From: Astragalus membranaceus
Lineage: Eukaryota; Streptophyta; Magnoliopsida; Fabales; Fabaceae
Length of the DNA: 64,000 bases
Assembly (NCBI GenBank): GCA_039519185.1
Contig: CM076849.1
Location: 69,186,784-69,250,783, forward strand
Reading direction: 5' to 3'
The translations under genes were made by a program, and so were the position numbers. The notes beneath the pieces were generated by a model, which had not been told where the DNA came from, did not search any database, and saw nothing but the letters and a program-made list of their open reading frames with translations. Shown here in pieces: positions 1 to 10,194 of the stretch; positions within the stretch are counted from its first letter, which is position 1, and every line of letters starts with the position of its first letter.

Positions 1-1075
1 GCCTCCCATGGTTTGAAGTTGGTAGGTGCCCTTCCCTGTCCTCGAGACGACTCGATAGGGCCCTTCCCAGTTCGGGGCGAGTTTGCCTTGAGCTGCGAAC
101 TTCTGTCCTATCATCGCTCTTCTGAGGACGAGCTGGCCGATGGTGAATTCTCTAGGGACGACCTTCGAGTTGTATTTAGTCGCCATCCCTTGTTTCACAA
201 GTGCTTCTTTCAATGATGCTTTGGTGCGGAGCTCTTCAACCAAGTCGAGCTCTTCCCTGAGTCCTTGATCGTTCTCATTAGGGGTCTTGGGATTTGCGGT
301 TCTCCAACTGAGCTCTCCAATTTCTACCGGGATGAGTGCGCCTACCCCGTATACCATCTTGAATGGGGTTCGCCCGTAGTAGAGTGCGGGGTAGTCCGAT
401 AAGCCCATAACACGAAAGGAAGTTCTTCTGCCCACTTTCCTTTGGATTCATCCAGCCTTCTTTTCAGCCCACGCAGGATCACTCGGTTGGCGGCCTCTGC
501 TTGCCCGTTGGTCTGTGGGTGCTCGACCGAGGTGAAGCGCTGCTTGATTCCCAGCTCTGACATGTACTCATGGAAGTTTTTCTCCGTGAACTGGGTGCCA
601 TTGTCGCCAAGGGCTCGGCCTCGACCCACTTGGTGAAGTAGTCGACTGCCACGATTAAGTACTTCAGCTGTCCTGGGGCTTTTGAGAACGGGCCCAAAAG
701 ATCGATTCCCCCCCATGCGAACGGCCATGGCGCGATAATTGAGTTTAGTTCGACCGGAGGGGCGATGTGCACATCTGCGTGCCTCTGGCACTTATCACAT
801 TTTTTAACTAGCTCGCTTGCATCGCCCTCCATCGTGGGCCAATAGTATCCAGCTCTAAACGCCTTCTTAGCTAGTGCTCGTGCCCCCAAGTGATTTCCAC
901 ATATTCCTTCGTGGATCTCTCTCAACACGTAGTCGGCCTCATGTGGCGTCAGACACTTCAGTAATGGTATCGAGAATCCTCTGCGAAACAATTTGCCTTC
1001 AATTACTGAGTAGGACGATGCCCGCCTACGCGTGAGAGACGACTTCTTTGGGTCGTCCTGCTCCTCCCCCTGCAC
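1..1075 (-). pseudogene. Integrase of Tat-type copy 1, broken
   Basis: Read on the minus strand from about 1075, the protein contains the zinc-binding end (LVKKCDKCQRHAD), the first catalytic aspartate region (GGIDLLGPF), then a jump to GDNGTQF and HPQTNGQAEAANR, which hold the second Asp and the Glu of the DDE core. About 25 codons between EPLATMAP and GDNGTQF are missing and the frame changes there. A second frame change near 350 separates the core from a C-terminal part (MVYGVGALIPVEIGEL, then NWEGPYRV) that continues to the left edge. The role in a live element is insertion of the cDNA; this copy cannot encode it. Confidence 0.8.
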
Positions 1076-1111
1076 GATGTACTTTAGAATGGGATCGATC
1101 TAAGTCTCGCC

Positions 1112-3118
1112 CTAATCGATCGTGCAGACATTTGTGATTGGGATTGTTTCTAAGTGGATGTTGGGTTTAGGGAGTATTTTCTGGATCACGCTCTTGTGGT
1201 TCCCTGGGGTTTTTGTGCTCGCCAGTTTCGAGAGCACGTCCGCCCTTGCATTTTCTGATCTAGGGATGTGTTGGACCTCTACGCGCTCGAACTGCTGGAG
1301 CAGTTCTCGTACCTTAGCGAGGTACCTCTGCAAAACTTCATCTTTGGCATCATATGCCTCTCTAATCTGGGACACTACTAACAGAGAGTCAGAGCGAAGC
1401 TCGACCCGTTGTGGTTTGAATTCTCTAGCGAGCATAAGTCCTGCAATGCACGCTTCGTACTCTGCCTGGTTATTTGAAGTGGAAAAGGAAAATGTTAACG
1501 AGACCTCTACCGTCGTCCCTTCTGGGCTCTCTAGAATCAAACCAGCCCGGCACCCTTTACTGTTTGAGGAGCCGCCCACATGTAGTATCCAGGTAGGTTC
1601 GGTCACCTCGCCCTGGATAGGGGCCATCTCCGCAACGAAGTCGACTACAATCTGGGCTTTGGTAGTCGTTCTGGACTCGTACCTGATCCCGTACTCTGAA
1701 ATCTCTACCTCCCACTTGATCATTCTTCGGGATGCTATAATAAGAGCTAAGGCTAGCTTTTCAATCCTCTGGTACCTGAGTTCTAGTCTCTGTAGTGCTT
1801 TGCTAACGAAGTATATTGGATTCTGTCTCAAGCCGTCCTCCCGTACTAACACGGCCGCCAAGGCTTCATCGCTGATGGACAGGTAGAGGTATAGTGTTTC
1901 CCCTGGCTCTGGTGTGGTCAAAATGGGCGGCTGCAGCAAAGCCTTCTTCAGCTGCTCTAGCGCGTTGTCGCACTCGGGTAACCATTCGAATGGGGCATCC
2001 TTCTTCAATAACCTGAAGAGCGAGAGGGATTTGCTGGCCGCCTTTGAGATAAACCGAGAGAGACCGGCCACCATCCCATTCAACTTCTGAATTTCTCTTT
2101 TGTTCGTGGGCGGTCTCATTTCCGTCACCTCTCTGCCTTTGCCGGGGTTCGCCTCAATTCCCCGCTCTGTCAAGTAGAACCCAAGGAACTTGCCTGCCCT
2201 GACCCCGAACGTACACTTCTCCGGGTTGAGTTTTAGCGAGTTCTTCTGGGCCTCGGCGAACACTTCCCTCAAGTCGTCTACATGACTGACATCTTGCTTG
2301 CTTTTTATTATCATATCGTCCAAGTATACCTCGACCACTCTGCCAATTTGGTTTTTAAAAATTCTATTCATCATGCGCTGATAGGTGGCCCCGGCGTTCT
2401 TCAGGCCGAAAGGCATGACCAAGTAGCAGTAGTTTCCCTTCGCGGTCATGAAGGCGGTCTTCTCTTGATCTGGAGGGTGCATAGCTATTCGGTTGTAGCC
2501 CGAGTATGCGTCCAGGAAAGAGAACAGTCGGTACCCGCTCGCGCTATCGACCAACTGGTCAATACCGGGCACCGAGAAAGCATCTTTCGGGCATGCCCGG
2601 TTGAGGTCGGTGTAGTCGACACACATACGCCACTTCCCGTTGGCCTTCTTTACCAGGACGACATTTGATAGCCATGTCGTGTATTTGATTTCCTTGATGA
2701 AACCGGCTTCTAGTAGGTCGTCAACGGCTTTGTTGGCCGCTAGGGTTTTCTCCTTGCTCTGAGCCCGTCTTCTTTGGGCGACCCATTTGGCAGCCGGGTT
2801 CACTGTTAATTGGTGACGCGCTATCGCGGGGGGAGTGCCCGGTATATCGGCCGTACTCCCGGCAAATACCTCAGCGTGGTCCTTCAAACACTGGATTAGT
2901 GAATCTTTTACCTCCGGGGGAAGGTCGCTTCCCACCTTTACCTTTCTGTCTGGGTCGCTCCCCAACTGTACATGGATGAATTCCCCATCCGGCTTTGGTC
3001 TCTTGAACTTATTCTTTCGCTCTCTAATTAGATCATCGTCCTCCTCTTCAACGTCGCTGTCTGGGTTGTAACGGGCATCTAGATCGGCTACATTGACTAG
3101 ACTCCCACCCTTACTCAT
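1112..3118 (-). CDS. Reverse transcriptase plus archaeal-type RNase H of Tat-type copy 1
   Basis: The frame is open for 668 residues. The RT core has the YLDD catalytic box near residue 265 and the conserved CVDYTDLNRACPKD and MPFGLKNAGATYQRMM blocks. A shortened first RNase H follows; about 33 codons are missing between ASRR and MIKW compared with the second Tat copy in this window. A second, archaeal-type RNase H lies at about residues 510-640 (SSNNQAEYEACIAG and ENARADVLSKLAS type patterns). Its first catalytic Asp is changed: HVGGSSN here, HVDGSSN in the other copy. Upstream the same frame joins the protease ORF and is separated from it by one TGA at 3146-3148. It would have copied RNA into DNA; this copy is probably inactive. 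Confidence 0.85.
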   Translation of the reverse strand: MSKGGSLVNVADLDARYNPDSDVEEEDDDLIRERKNKFKRPKPDGEFIHVQLGSDPDRKVKVGSDLPPEVKDSLIQCLKDHAEVFAGSTADIPGTPPAIARHQLTVNPAAKWVAQRRRAQSKEKTLAANKAVDDLLEAGFIKEIKYTTWLSNVVLVKKANGKWRMCVDYTDLNRACPKDAFSVPGIDQLVDSASGYRLFSFLDAYSGYNRIAMHPPDQEKTAFMTAKGNYCYLVMPFGLKNAGATYQRMMNRIFKNQIGRVVEVYLDDMIIKSKQDVSHVDDLREVFAEAQKNSLKLNPEKCTFGVRAGKFLGFYLTERGIEANPGKGREVTEMRPPTNKREIQKLNGMVAGLSRFISKAASKSLSLFRLLKKDAPFEWLPECDNALEQLKKALLQPPILTTPEPGETLYLYLSISDEALAAVLVREDGLRQNPIYFVSKALQRLELRYQRIEKLALALIIASRRMIKWEVEISEYGIRYESRTTTKAQIVVDFVAEMAPIQGEVTEPTWILHVGGSSNSKGCRAGLILESPEGTTVEVSLTFSFSTSNNQAEYEACIAGLMLAREFKPQRVELRSDSLLVVSQIREAYDAKDEVLQRYLAKVRELLQQFERVEVQHIPRSENARADVLSKLASTKTPGNHKSVIQKILPKPNIHLETIPITNVCTID

Positions 3119-3145
3119 GGCGATCGTCTTCCTCGCTTCATACTC

Positions 3146-3772
3146 TCATTGTTCCTTCATGCTCATGAAATGGCATCGTCGAGCGGCTTGTAGGTCCGCC
3201 GGAACGGTGACCACGTCATTGCTGTCCGAATAGAATTTCATTTTTAAATGGACGGTCGAGGTCACAGCCTCTAGCTTTCCCAAAGTGGGACGACCGATGA
3301 GGCATTGGTATACCGATTTACATGGTAACACCAAGAAGTTCACTTTCACGGTCCTGCATTTGGGTTTCTCCCTGCTGTTGTCCCAAAACGTTACCATAAA
3401 TTCCACCATCCCAAGGGGTGTGGTGGATGATCCGTTGAAACCTATCAGGTCGGATCCCTGATAGGCCGTCAGCTCGCTCCTGGGTATTCTCAAGACGTCG
3501 AGGAGTTCTTCGAAGATGATATCGGCCGAGCTTCCCTGGTCGACCAGGATTCTTCTGACCTCGACATTAGCCATTACCGCGGTGACGATCAGCGGGACGT
3601 ACTTGTTTGGTTTCCCATCGAGCAAGTCATCGTCGCCAAATGCCAATGGCGGCCTATTTGAGGGGAGTCTGGGCGTGGAGGTCAGGGCGACGTTCATTAT
3701 CTCTTTCCATCTCCTTTTCAATGACTTATTCGTTTCTCCCCCTTCCGTGGGGCACCCTCCAGTAATTACCAT
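3146..3772 (-). CDS. Gag C-terminus and aspartic protease of Tat-type copy 1
   Basis: A 208-residue frame. The segment VRRILVDQGSSADIIFEELL is the Tat-type form of the retroviral protease active site (D-Q-G instead of D-T-G), followed by GFNGSSTTPLG and VYQCLIGRPTLGKL, the flap and second-turn blocks. It is in the same frame as the RT ORF and ends at a single TGA after MSMKEQ, only nine codons before the RT ORF's first Met. In life it would be part of one Gag-Pol polyprotein, cutting it into mature parts. The stop looks like a late nonsense change and not a normal gag-pol boundary. Confidence 0.75.
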   Translation of the reverse strand: MVITGGCPTEGGETNKSLKRRWKEIMNVALTSTPRLPSNRPPLAFGDDDLLDGKPNKYVPLIVTAVMANVEVRRILVDQGSSADIIFEELLDVLRIPRSELTAYQGSDLIGFNGSSTTPLGMVEFMVTFWDNSREKPKCRTVKVNFLVLPCKSVYQCLIGRPTLGKLEAVTSTVHLKMKFYSDSNDVVTVPADLQAARRCHFMSMKEQ

Positions 3773-3903
3773 CGCGACAGCGCGTCCCCTTGACCTCCTT
3801 TGGTCGTTCCTTTCCTCGCTGTCCTCATCCTCGTCCTCGTTCGTGCCTTACCGACTTCATTCACGATGGACTTGCCCTTTCGAGGGGATCGATCTCTGTC
3901 CTT

Positions 3904-4104
3904 CTATTCTCGTTTATCTGTTTGCCCTTTCTTGACATACTGGGTCAGCTTTCCTTTCCTAATTAGCTCTTCGATGTCGTCTTTTAGGGCCATGCAATTG
4001 TTGGTGTCATGCCCGTTGCTTCTATGATAACGACAGTACCTGCGAGATGGGTGCTGCCCTTCTTTAAGGACGAATGGATCGGGCCTCTTTATATCTTTAA
4101 ACAT
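3904..4104 (-). pseudogene. Gag zinc-knuckle segment of Tat-type copy 1
   Basis: The 66-residue frame contains CRYHRSNGHDTNNC and then ALKDDIEELIRKGKL. This is the nucleic-acid-binding Cys-His patch and helix found at the end of Tat-type Gag proteins. It overlaps the end of the main gag frame in another register, so gag carries a frameshift near 4090-4105, and it is out of frame with the protease segment below it. Confidence 0.65.
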
Positions 4105-4751
4105 CGTGTTTGCGCACTCGGACAGGATCGGGAGTACGAGGTGTTGAGTTTGGTCCGATCGGAGAATTTTTTCTGCCTGAATTCCCTGGACGGTCCTTCC
4201 CTGTCTCCCCTATCCCTCCTGGGGTCTTGGCCTCGGTTCGTGTGGAGTTCCTTTACATGCCCTGCGACGGCTTGGGTGGCCATCGCTCTTTCCTCGTAGT
4301 TCATGAACCTCTGCGATCGTCGCAGGAAAGTTTCGAGATCCGGCGGCTCGTTCACACCAACTTCTACTTCAAACAAGCTATCAGTTCGGAGACCGTCCCG
4401 AAGGAACCACAAGCGCATATCGTCCTCCAGCCCTCGTACGTTGGCGGCCTCTTTGTTAAAGAGCTCAACATACTCACGGAGGGACTCGTCCGGGCCTTGC
4501 CTGATCGCCTTCAGGATAGCATGCGATTTAGGTTTCACCCTTGATGCGGTGAAGCAGGCGCTAAAAACTCGAGCCAATTGTTCCCAGGACGAGATGCTGT
4601 CGGGCCTTAATTCGGTGAACCACTCCAGAGCGGGTCCTTCTAGGGTCAACGGGAAGATCTTGCATTTGACCGGCCCGTCTGCCCGCCTATACTTCATTAC
4701 AAAATCAAAGTACCGCAGGTGGGCGTCAGGGTCCTTTATCCCGTTATACAT
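4089..4751 (-). CDS. Gag (capsid region) of Tat-type copy 1
   Basis: A 220-residue frame beginning MYNGIKDPDAHLRYFDF. It matches the retrotransposon Gag pattern: DPxxHL near the start, then FPLTLEGPALEWFTEL, ESLREYVELFNKEAANV and LRDGLRTDSLF. It would form the cytoplasmic virus-like particle around the element RNA. The start shown is the first Met of this frame; the true N-terminus lies upstream, around 5426, in a separate frame. The frame ends shortly after it passes the zinc-knuckle segment, which is in a different register. Confidence 0.8.
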   Translation of the reverse strand: MYNGIKDPDAHLRYFDFVMKYRRADGPVKCKIFPLTLEGPALEWFTELRPDSISSWEQLARVFSACFTASRVKPKSHAILKAIRQGPDESLREYVELFNKEAANVRGLEDDMRLWFLRDGLRTDSLFEVEVGVNEPPDLETFLRRSQRFMNYEERAMATQAVAGHVKELHTNRGQDPRRDRGDREGPSREFRQKKFSDRTKLNTSYSRSCPSAQTRCLKI

Positions 4752-5174
4752 CCTGAGATCAGAGGGAGGCTTCTCCAGCGCTGCGGGATAGGGTACTCAT
4801 ATATTTCACGGGTGAATGGTCCCAAGCCATCCTCGTCCGTCCTCCTACGAGATGGTCGGTCCTCGGGGTGGTGGCCCCGATGACCACGTCGTTGAGGAGG
4901 GGAATCCTATCAACGAGGCCGTGAAGGAGGGGGCGCATCTTAATATGGGCGAGGGAATCTGTCCAGTGACCGGCTTCTGGACCGAGTTAAGGAACCAGAT
5001 GAGTCGTATGAGGATTCTTGGTAGGACTCTTCCTCGGGCCAGTAGGTGGGGTTGGTCGAGGAGGGTGGAGTCCGTGGTCGTGGCCGGGCCACTCCTCGCC
5101 TTCTTGGAGGCGATCGGTGTACCAGTAACCTCCTTGGGGGAGATCGATGTCTTCTGGATGGGTTGCCTCTAGGT

Positions 5175-5426
5175 CTAGACGATTCTTCGTCGCGGCGACG
5201 TTGCTACGGCGCAGTATACACTCTCCCAGAAGCGGCCTGATCGGCGCAGTTCCTGTAGGATCTCGTTCGGCAGCATGACACTAGTGTGGTCGGGAGGAGC
5301 CCCTTGCGCACTGGATGCAGTATCGCCTACGTCGGCGACGTCGCCCTCCGGCGTCTGCTGTTGCTGAGGGATTGCAGTCATGTTTCGCGGGCGCAGGGCG
5401 CCGCGTGGTCTGCCTCGCGGAGGCAT
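5175..5426 (-). pseudogene. Gag N-terminus of Tat-type copy 1
   Basis: An 83-residue frame starting MPPRGRPRGALRPR, 25 bp after the PBS on the minus strand. The second Tat copy starts in the same place relative to its PBS with MAPTGRPRVQS, so this is the likely Gag initiation site. Stops and frame changes between 5175 and 4751 separate it from the capsid part. Confidence 0.5.
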
Positions 5427-5450
5427 GTCAGTCAGGGTGGGGATGTTCTC

Positions 5451-5469
5451 TCTCCCACTGTGGTCGCCA
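5451..5469 (-). other. Primer-binding site of Tat-type copy 1
   Basis: On the minus strand the LTR end is followed after one base by TGGCGACCACAGTGGGAGA. The TGG start and position directly after the LTR make this the PBS. The second Tat copy has the same string with one change. I do not assign the tRNA. Confidence 0.7.
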
Positions 5470-5470
5470 A

Positions 5471-5945
5471 TGAACCGGACTCTTCGCTGAGCGATCGGTC
5501 CCTTTGATGCAACAAGTAGATCTGTGCTGATGCTGATCTGGAGACTGGGGCGAGGTATTGAAGTCGCTCCTGTGTGAGGGCTGGTCGGGTTCGGAGCTCC
5601 CGCGGGGTGTACCTACGATGGCACTCTAACGCCCAAGTCAGTGGGGTGATATTCGAGTATAGTAACGGTGTGTGTAAAAACGTACATGTCAGGTGATGTC
5701 ATGAACTCTTTATATAGTACCAGGGGTGCTGCAGGCGACCGTCGGATCCTGCGAGGATTCCTTTCCGCCGTTGATCTTCCCATCGTGGGCATTAAAGGGC
5801 GCCGGGTCGCTATTGGGCCGCTCGCACAGGCCCAACATTCTTTACGGGTCGCGACCCGATCCAAATCGACTTGTAATACTGGCTGATTATTGGGCCTCTC
5901 AACCCGGCCCAGTATTCTTTGTGGGCTGCGGCCCAGTCCAGAACA
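5471..5945 (-). repeat. 5' LTR of Tat-type copy 1
   Basis: 475 bp with TG...CA ends, lying between the PBS and unrelated flanking DNA. The plus-strand right end (AGTCCAGAACA) equals the right end of the LTR of the second Tat copy at 34591, which supports the boundary. A TATA-like string (TATATAAAG on the minus strand) lies at 5708-5716. The matching 3' LTR is outside the window. Confidence 0.7.
5708..5716 (-). promoter_or_regulatory. TATA-like box in the Tat copy 1 LTR
   Basis: TATATAAAG on the minus strand, in the middle of the LTR, where the U3 promoter of a minus-strand element is expected. Confidence 0.4.
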
Positions 5946-6443
5946 TACCTCATACAGTCTTTTAATTGTTATTAACCGATAGTGCAATCCTCAAACGATG
6001 TAGTCATACATTTATAAATGCTATATCCAAAAGAGAAAACCACCACCCAACAATATAGAAAGGAGTAACAAACGGGTTGTAGACCTGGGCTCATGACTTC
6101 CCATCCTACTTACACCAACCATTCATTAATCTGTTTATTAATATATAATAGACAGTATAGTTTTTACTCTCGATTTTTCAACTTATACCATTCGCACATA
6201 ACGATAGGCACAATCAATGATCCATAATTTGGGCCTGCGATATTATGATTATAAACAAGCAAATCAGACATCAAAGATTGGATACAATGTCATACAATAA
6301 GCCCAAAATAACACATTAATCAATCAACAACAAAGATTAATGTTAAACCACCTATTTTCTATGCATCAAGTATTAAAGGTTAGGATAGATTAGGAATTCC
6401 TCTTGAAATATGTTAAAAACACCATTAACTGTTCATTTATAAT
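5946..6443. other. Flanking DNA without recognised features
   Basis: AT-rich sequence to the right of the Tat LTR. The first five bases (TACCT) would be its TSD but the other copy is off the window. I see no gene or repeat here. Confidence 0.4.
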
Positions 6444-6451
6444 ATTAGATC

Positions 6452-7048
6452 CAGTGTTTTAAAACTCGGACCGGTGACCGACTCGGTGAAGGTACCGGGT
6501 CACTGGGTCAAGGGTCGGACCGATGGGTCGACATTTGAACCGCATGACCAAAACCGGGACCGCATGACTCGGACCCGGTCTCTATTTCGCGAATTTTCAA
6601 GACCTATATAGTTTATAATATAAATTTCGTACCTGTAAAATTAATAACTATGTTTATTTTATATTTACTAAAATATAAAAATTAATATCTTAATTTATTA
6701 ATATTTTTAAATTTATTCGTACAAATATTAATCTATTTTAGATCACACAAATTAATATGTACTTAACAAATATGGTGCTTATTTTTGATAATAATGCAAT
6801 AATGTAAAATAAAAAGATGAAAAAGAGCAAAAAAAACAGATTAAACGACGTCGTTTTGATAAATTTTTCTTTTTTTAAATTCACAACCCGGTCTGGGCCA
6901 AACCGGGTCACCGGTTTTTGCAAAACCCAGCCGAGTCACACCGGTGTTCACCGGTTTGCTGCATATCCGATCCATACGGTTGACCGGCTCGGTTACACCC
7001 CCGGTTCCCGGTCCGACCGGCCGGGCCGAGCCGGTTTTTAAAACTATG
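6452..7048. mobile_element. Small hAT-like non-autonomous transposon
   Basis: 597 bp. The left end CAGTGTTTTAAAA and the inverted right end CATAGTTTTAAAA form imperfect terminal repeats that continue into GC-rich CCGG blocks on both sides. The direct flanks are ATTAGATC (6444-6451) and ATTAGTTC (7049-7056), an 8-bp duplication with one mismatch, as expected for hAT. The ends are rich in CCGGT/ACCGG motifs and the middle is AT-rich; there is no transposase. Confidence 0.6.
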
Positions 7049-7136
7049 ATTAGTTCTTTTCATTATCTTTCCTACGCATCCAAGAATACCCAAATGGGAG
7101 TTTTGGATCAAAAGATACGGTTAAAACAATTTGAAG

Positions 7137-8206
7137 CACTACAAAAAAAGAGCTTATTAGCGAGGGAATTAGCGAGGGAATTTTTTGTCCCTCGCTAATT
7201 CTGTCATTAGCGACGGATTTTTAGGTCCCTCGCTAATTAGCGACGGATTTTTCAGTCCCTCGCTAATTCCCTCGCTAATTTCTGACAGTTTTCAAATGAT
7301 AGGACTTCGTGCAGGTGTTTAGCGAGGGAATTGTCAGTCCCTCGCTAATTCCCTCGCTAATTTCTGACAGTTTTCAGATGATAGGGCTTCGTGCAGGTGT
7401 TTAGTGACAGAATTGTAAGTCCCCCGCTAATTCCGTCGCTAAATCTTTGACTTTTCAGCTTATTTATCCTCTCACTAAGACTCTTCTCTCCTATTCTCCT
7501 CACACTCTTCTCTCTTCTTCTCTCCTCACACTCTTCTTCTCTCTTCACACTCTTCTCCTCTCTTCATTCTTCACTCTTCCACCACCACACCACCACCTCC
7601 TCTCACACTCTTCTTCTCTCTTCACTCTTCCACCACCTCCTCACACTCTTCTCTCACTCTATCTTCTCTCTACCTTAATACCCTTCACCACCACCACCAC
7701 CACCACTTGTTTCTCTCTCTCTCTTTCTCTCCTTCTCCCTTACTATTCTCCTTCTCTCTCTACCATAATACCCTTCACCACCACCATCACCACACCACCA
7801 CATAGCTCATTTCTCTCTCTCTCTCTCTCTCTCTACCTTAATACCCTTCCCCACCACCACACCACCACCACCACCACCACACCACCATCACCACCACACC
7901 ACCACCACCACCACCACCACACCATAATAATAATAATAATAATAATATTAATAATAATAATAATAATAATAACTATAGAAAAAAATAGGCTGATATAAAA
8001 AAAACGTGGCTGCCAGACTTAGCGACGGAATATTCCCTCGCTAATTAGCGAGGGATTCAAATTCCCTCGCTAATTCCCACTAGCGAGGAGCAATTTAGCG
8101 AGGGACTGATTCCGTTGCTAATTCCCTCGCTAATGGGAATTAGCGACGGATTTAGGGCATTTAGCGAGGAAAAAATCCCTCGCTAATGGGCAATTTTTTT
8201 GTAGTG
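7137..8206. mobile_element. Non-autonomous CACTA (En/Spm-type) transposon
   Basis: 1070 bp. It starts CACTACAAAAAAA (7137-7149) and ends with the exact inverse (8194-8206), and is flanked by a 3-bp duplication AAG (7134-7136 and 8207-8209). Many short inverted subterminal repeats of the type TTAGCGAGGGA / TCCCTCGCTAA lie in both ends; such repeats bind transposase in CACTA elements. One 82-bp subterminal unit is duplicated in tandem around 7281-7450. The centre is simple-sequence DNA and has no transposase gene. Confidence 0.92.
7447..7980. repeat. Simple-sequence core of the CACTA element
   Basis: Runs of CT-rich (CTCTT, TCTC), CAC/ACC and AAT triplet repeats, with an (AAT)n stretch at about 7921-7972. 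The 183-residue open frame across it (Ser/Leu then His/Pro/Thr then Ile runs) only reflects the repeats. Confidence 0.85.
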
Positions 8207-8353
8207 AAGGCTGTAAAAATGTCTGCCAACCAGAAGTTGGCACGGATCGCGCCGAAGGAGCACGGTCTGTGCTGTTCTATAAGAGGCCAAAATTTTTGTT
8301 TTTATGCTTTTAACTTCTTCCCAAATGGATCTAACCTACCCCCAACATTCATA

Positions 8354-8475
8354 CAACCACATTGCACATAATAATTTCCTCAAATTCAACATTTGTGCAA
8401 GTCACAAATCAACCAACCACATTGCACATAATAATTTCCTCAAATTCAACATTTGTGCAAGTCACAAATCAACCA
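8354..8475. repeat. Two tandem copies of a 60-bp unit
   Basis: Two near-identical 60-bp units containing CATTGCACATAATAATTTCC, at about 8359 and 8419. The short plus-strand open frames here come from the repeat. The rest of 8207-9040 holds nothing I recognise. Confidence 0.85.
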
Positions 8476-9044
8476 ATTCCAAGTCAACTAAATTCAATAT
8501 TCCAAGTATATGTAAATCAACTCAAATCACATTCACATGATAGCATGTTTGACATATATATTCAAATAAATTTGACAAGCATATATCTACCATCATAACA
8601 CAAACATTCAGAACACACTTAAACCCTAGGCATCAAAATGGACTCCAACAACAATGGTGGGGCTCCGATATGCTATCTTTTACTATCTCCCATCATAACC
8701 TTTGTCCCAAGATTTGATCCTTCTCACAACTTCTACATGCAAAAAGATTTGGGCCTAAAACCAAGCTAGTTCTGCAGAAAAATTCCCAGCAATCTATATC
8801 TTTCTTCAACTTCCCTGAAGCTTGAAATTTAGTTCCCAAATGCCAGCTCTATCTTCAACCCTTCATAAAACAGCTCTCTACCACCATCAACAACCTAGCC
8901 TAGCTTCAATTGGGTGTTCACATTTGCTCCTCTATACTTATTTTTATTAGATAACACGCTTAAACCATAGCCTTTGTATTATCATGGTAAAAAATAAGCA
9001 CTGATATGAACTTCAATTTTAGTCGATAGTACTAAAGGTGCAGT

Positions 9045-10190
9045 GTTAAGATTTCATTGGTAGCATTAAAGTAAAAATAGTTCCAAAGCTGAATTGGTAG
9101 CACGAGCTTAAAAGACAATGCTAGGGATGAACGGGTAGAATGAAAGTAAAAAGCAGTGCCAGAGCTGAATTGATAACACGAAAACAAAAGGCAATGCTGG
9201 GGATGAACATGTAGCATGAAAGTAAAAATAGTGTCAAAACTGAATCAGTTGCACAAATTAAAAGACAATGCCAGGGATGAACCGATAGCATGAAAATAAA
9301 AGGAACAGTGCCACAACGGAATTGGTAGCACGAAATTAAAAGACAATGCCAAGGCTGAACCGGTAGCATGAGATTAAAAATATTGCCAGAGCTGAATCGG
9401 TGGAACGAATTTAAAAAGTTGTGCCAGAGCTGAATCGGTAGCACAAAATTTAAAGGACAATATCAGGGCTGAACCAGTAACATGAAATTTGAAAAAAATA
9501 GTGTCAAAGCTGAATCGGTAGCACGAAATTAAAAAGCAGTGCCAGAGCTGAATCGGTAGCACAAAATTTAAAGGAAAATGCCAGGGCTGAACCGATAGCA
9601 TGAAATTTAAAAAAATAGTGCCAAAGCTGAATCGCTAACACGAAATTTAAAAGACAATTCCAGGGCTGAACCGGTAGCATGAAATTAAAATAAAAACAGT
9701 GCCAAAGCTGAATTAGTTGTACAAAATTTACATGACAATGTCAGTGCTGAACCGGTAGCATGAATATAAATGCAATGCCAAATTGGAATCGGTAGCATGA
9801 AATTAAAAGACAATGCCAGACTGAGCCAGTAGCACGAAATTCAAAAGACAATTCCAGGACTGAACTGGTAGCATGAAAATAAAAAGTAGTGCAAGAGCTG
9901 AATCGATAACACAAAATTTAAAAGACAATGCTAGGACTGAATCGGTAGCATGAAATAAAAGGCAGTACCAGGGCAGAATCGTTGTACGAAATTAAAAAGA
10001 GCAGTGCTAGGGCTGAACCGTAGCATGGAAGTGCAGTGTCAGAGCTAAACCGTAACATTAATTATAAAGGGAAGTGTCGGGGTTGAACCGTAGCATGAAA
10101 TTTAAGTGACCAGTGCTAGGGCTGAACCATTGCATGGAAGCGAAAGGACAAACGCCAGGGCTGAACCGTAGCATGAAAATGAAAATAAAA
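9045..10190. repeat. Minisatellite, ~37-41 bp unit, nearly 30 degenerate copies
   Basis: The unit is close to GCCAGGGCTGAACCGGTAGC followed by ATGAAATTAAAAG and A-rich filler, repeated across about 1.15 kb with point changes and small indels. Two alternating sub-types can be seen, one with GCTGAATCGGTAGCACG and one with GCTGAACCGGTAGCATG. The minus-strand open frames with repeated LPIQLWHC-like strings are by-products. Confidence 0.85.
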
Positions 10191-10194
10191 TGCA

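Larger units (their letters stand above)
1..5945 (-). mobile_element. Ty3/gypsy Tat-type LTR retrotransposon, 5' part (copy 1)
   Basis: The minus strand reads LTR (5471-5945), PBS, gag, protease, reverse transcriptase, an archaeal-type RNase H and integrase, the gypsy order. The extra RNase H after the RT/RNase H block and the protease active site DQGSS are seen in Tat-lineage elements. The integrase end runs off the left edge, so the 3' LTR and the other TSD copy are outside the window. Gag, the PR-RT junction and the integrase are broken by frameshifts, a stop and deletions, so the element looks dead. Lineage name is inferred from protein patterns, not from a tree. Confidence 0.85.

Noticed and set aside
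7447..7998. 183-codon plus-strand open frame
   Set aside because: It is a translation of CT, CAC and AAT microsatellites inside the CACTA element; no protein-like composition.
9032..9601. Overlapping minus-strand open frames with LPIQLWHC-type repeats
   Set aside because: They arise from the ~39-bp minisatellite and occur in more than one frame.
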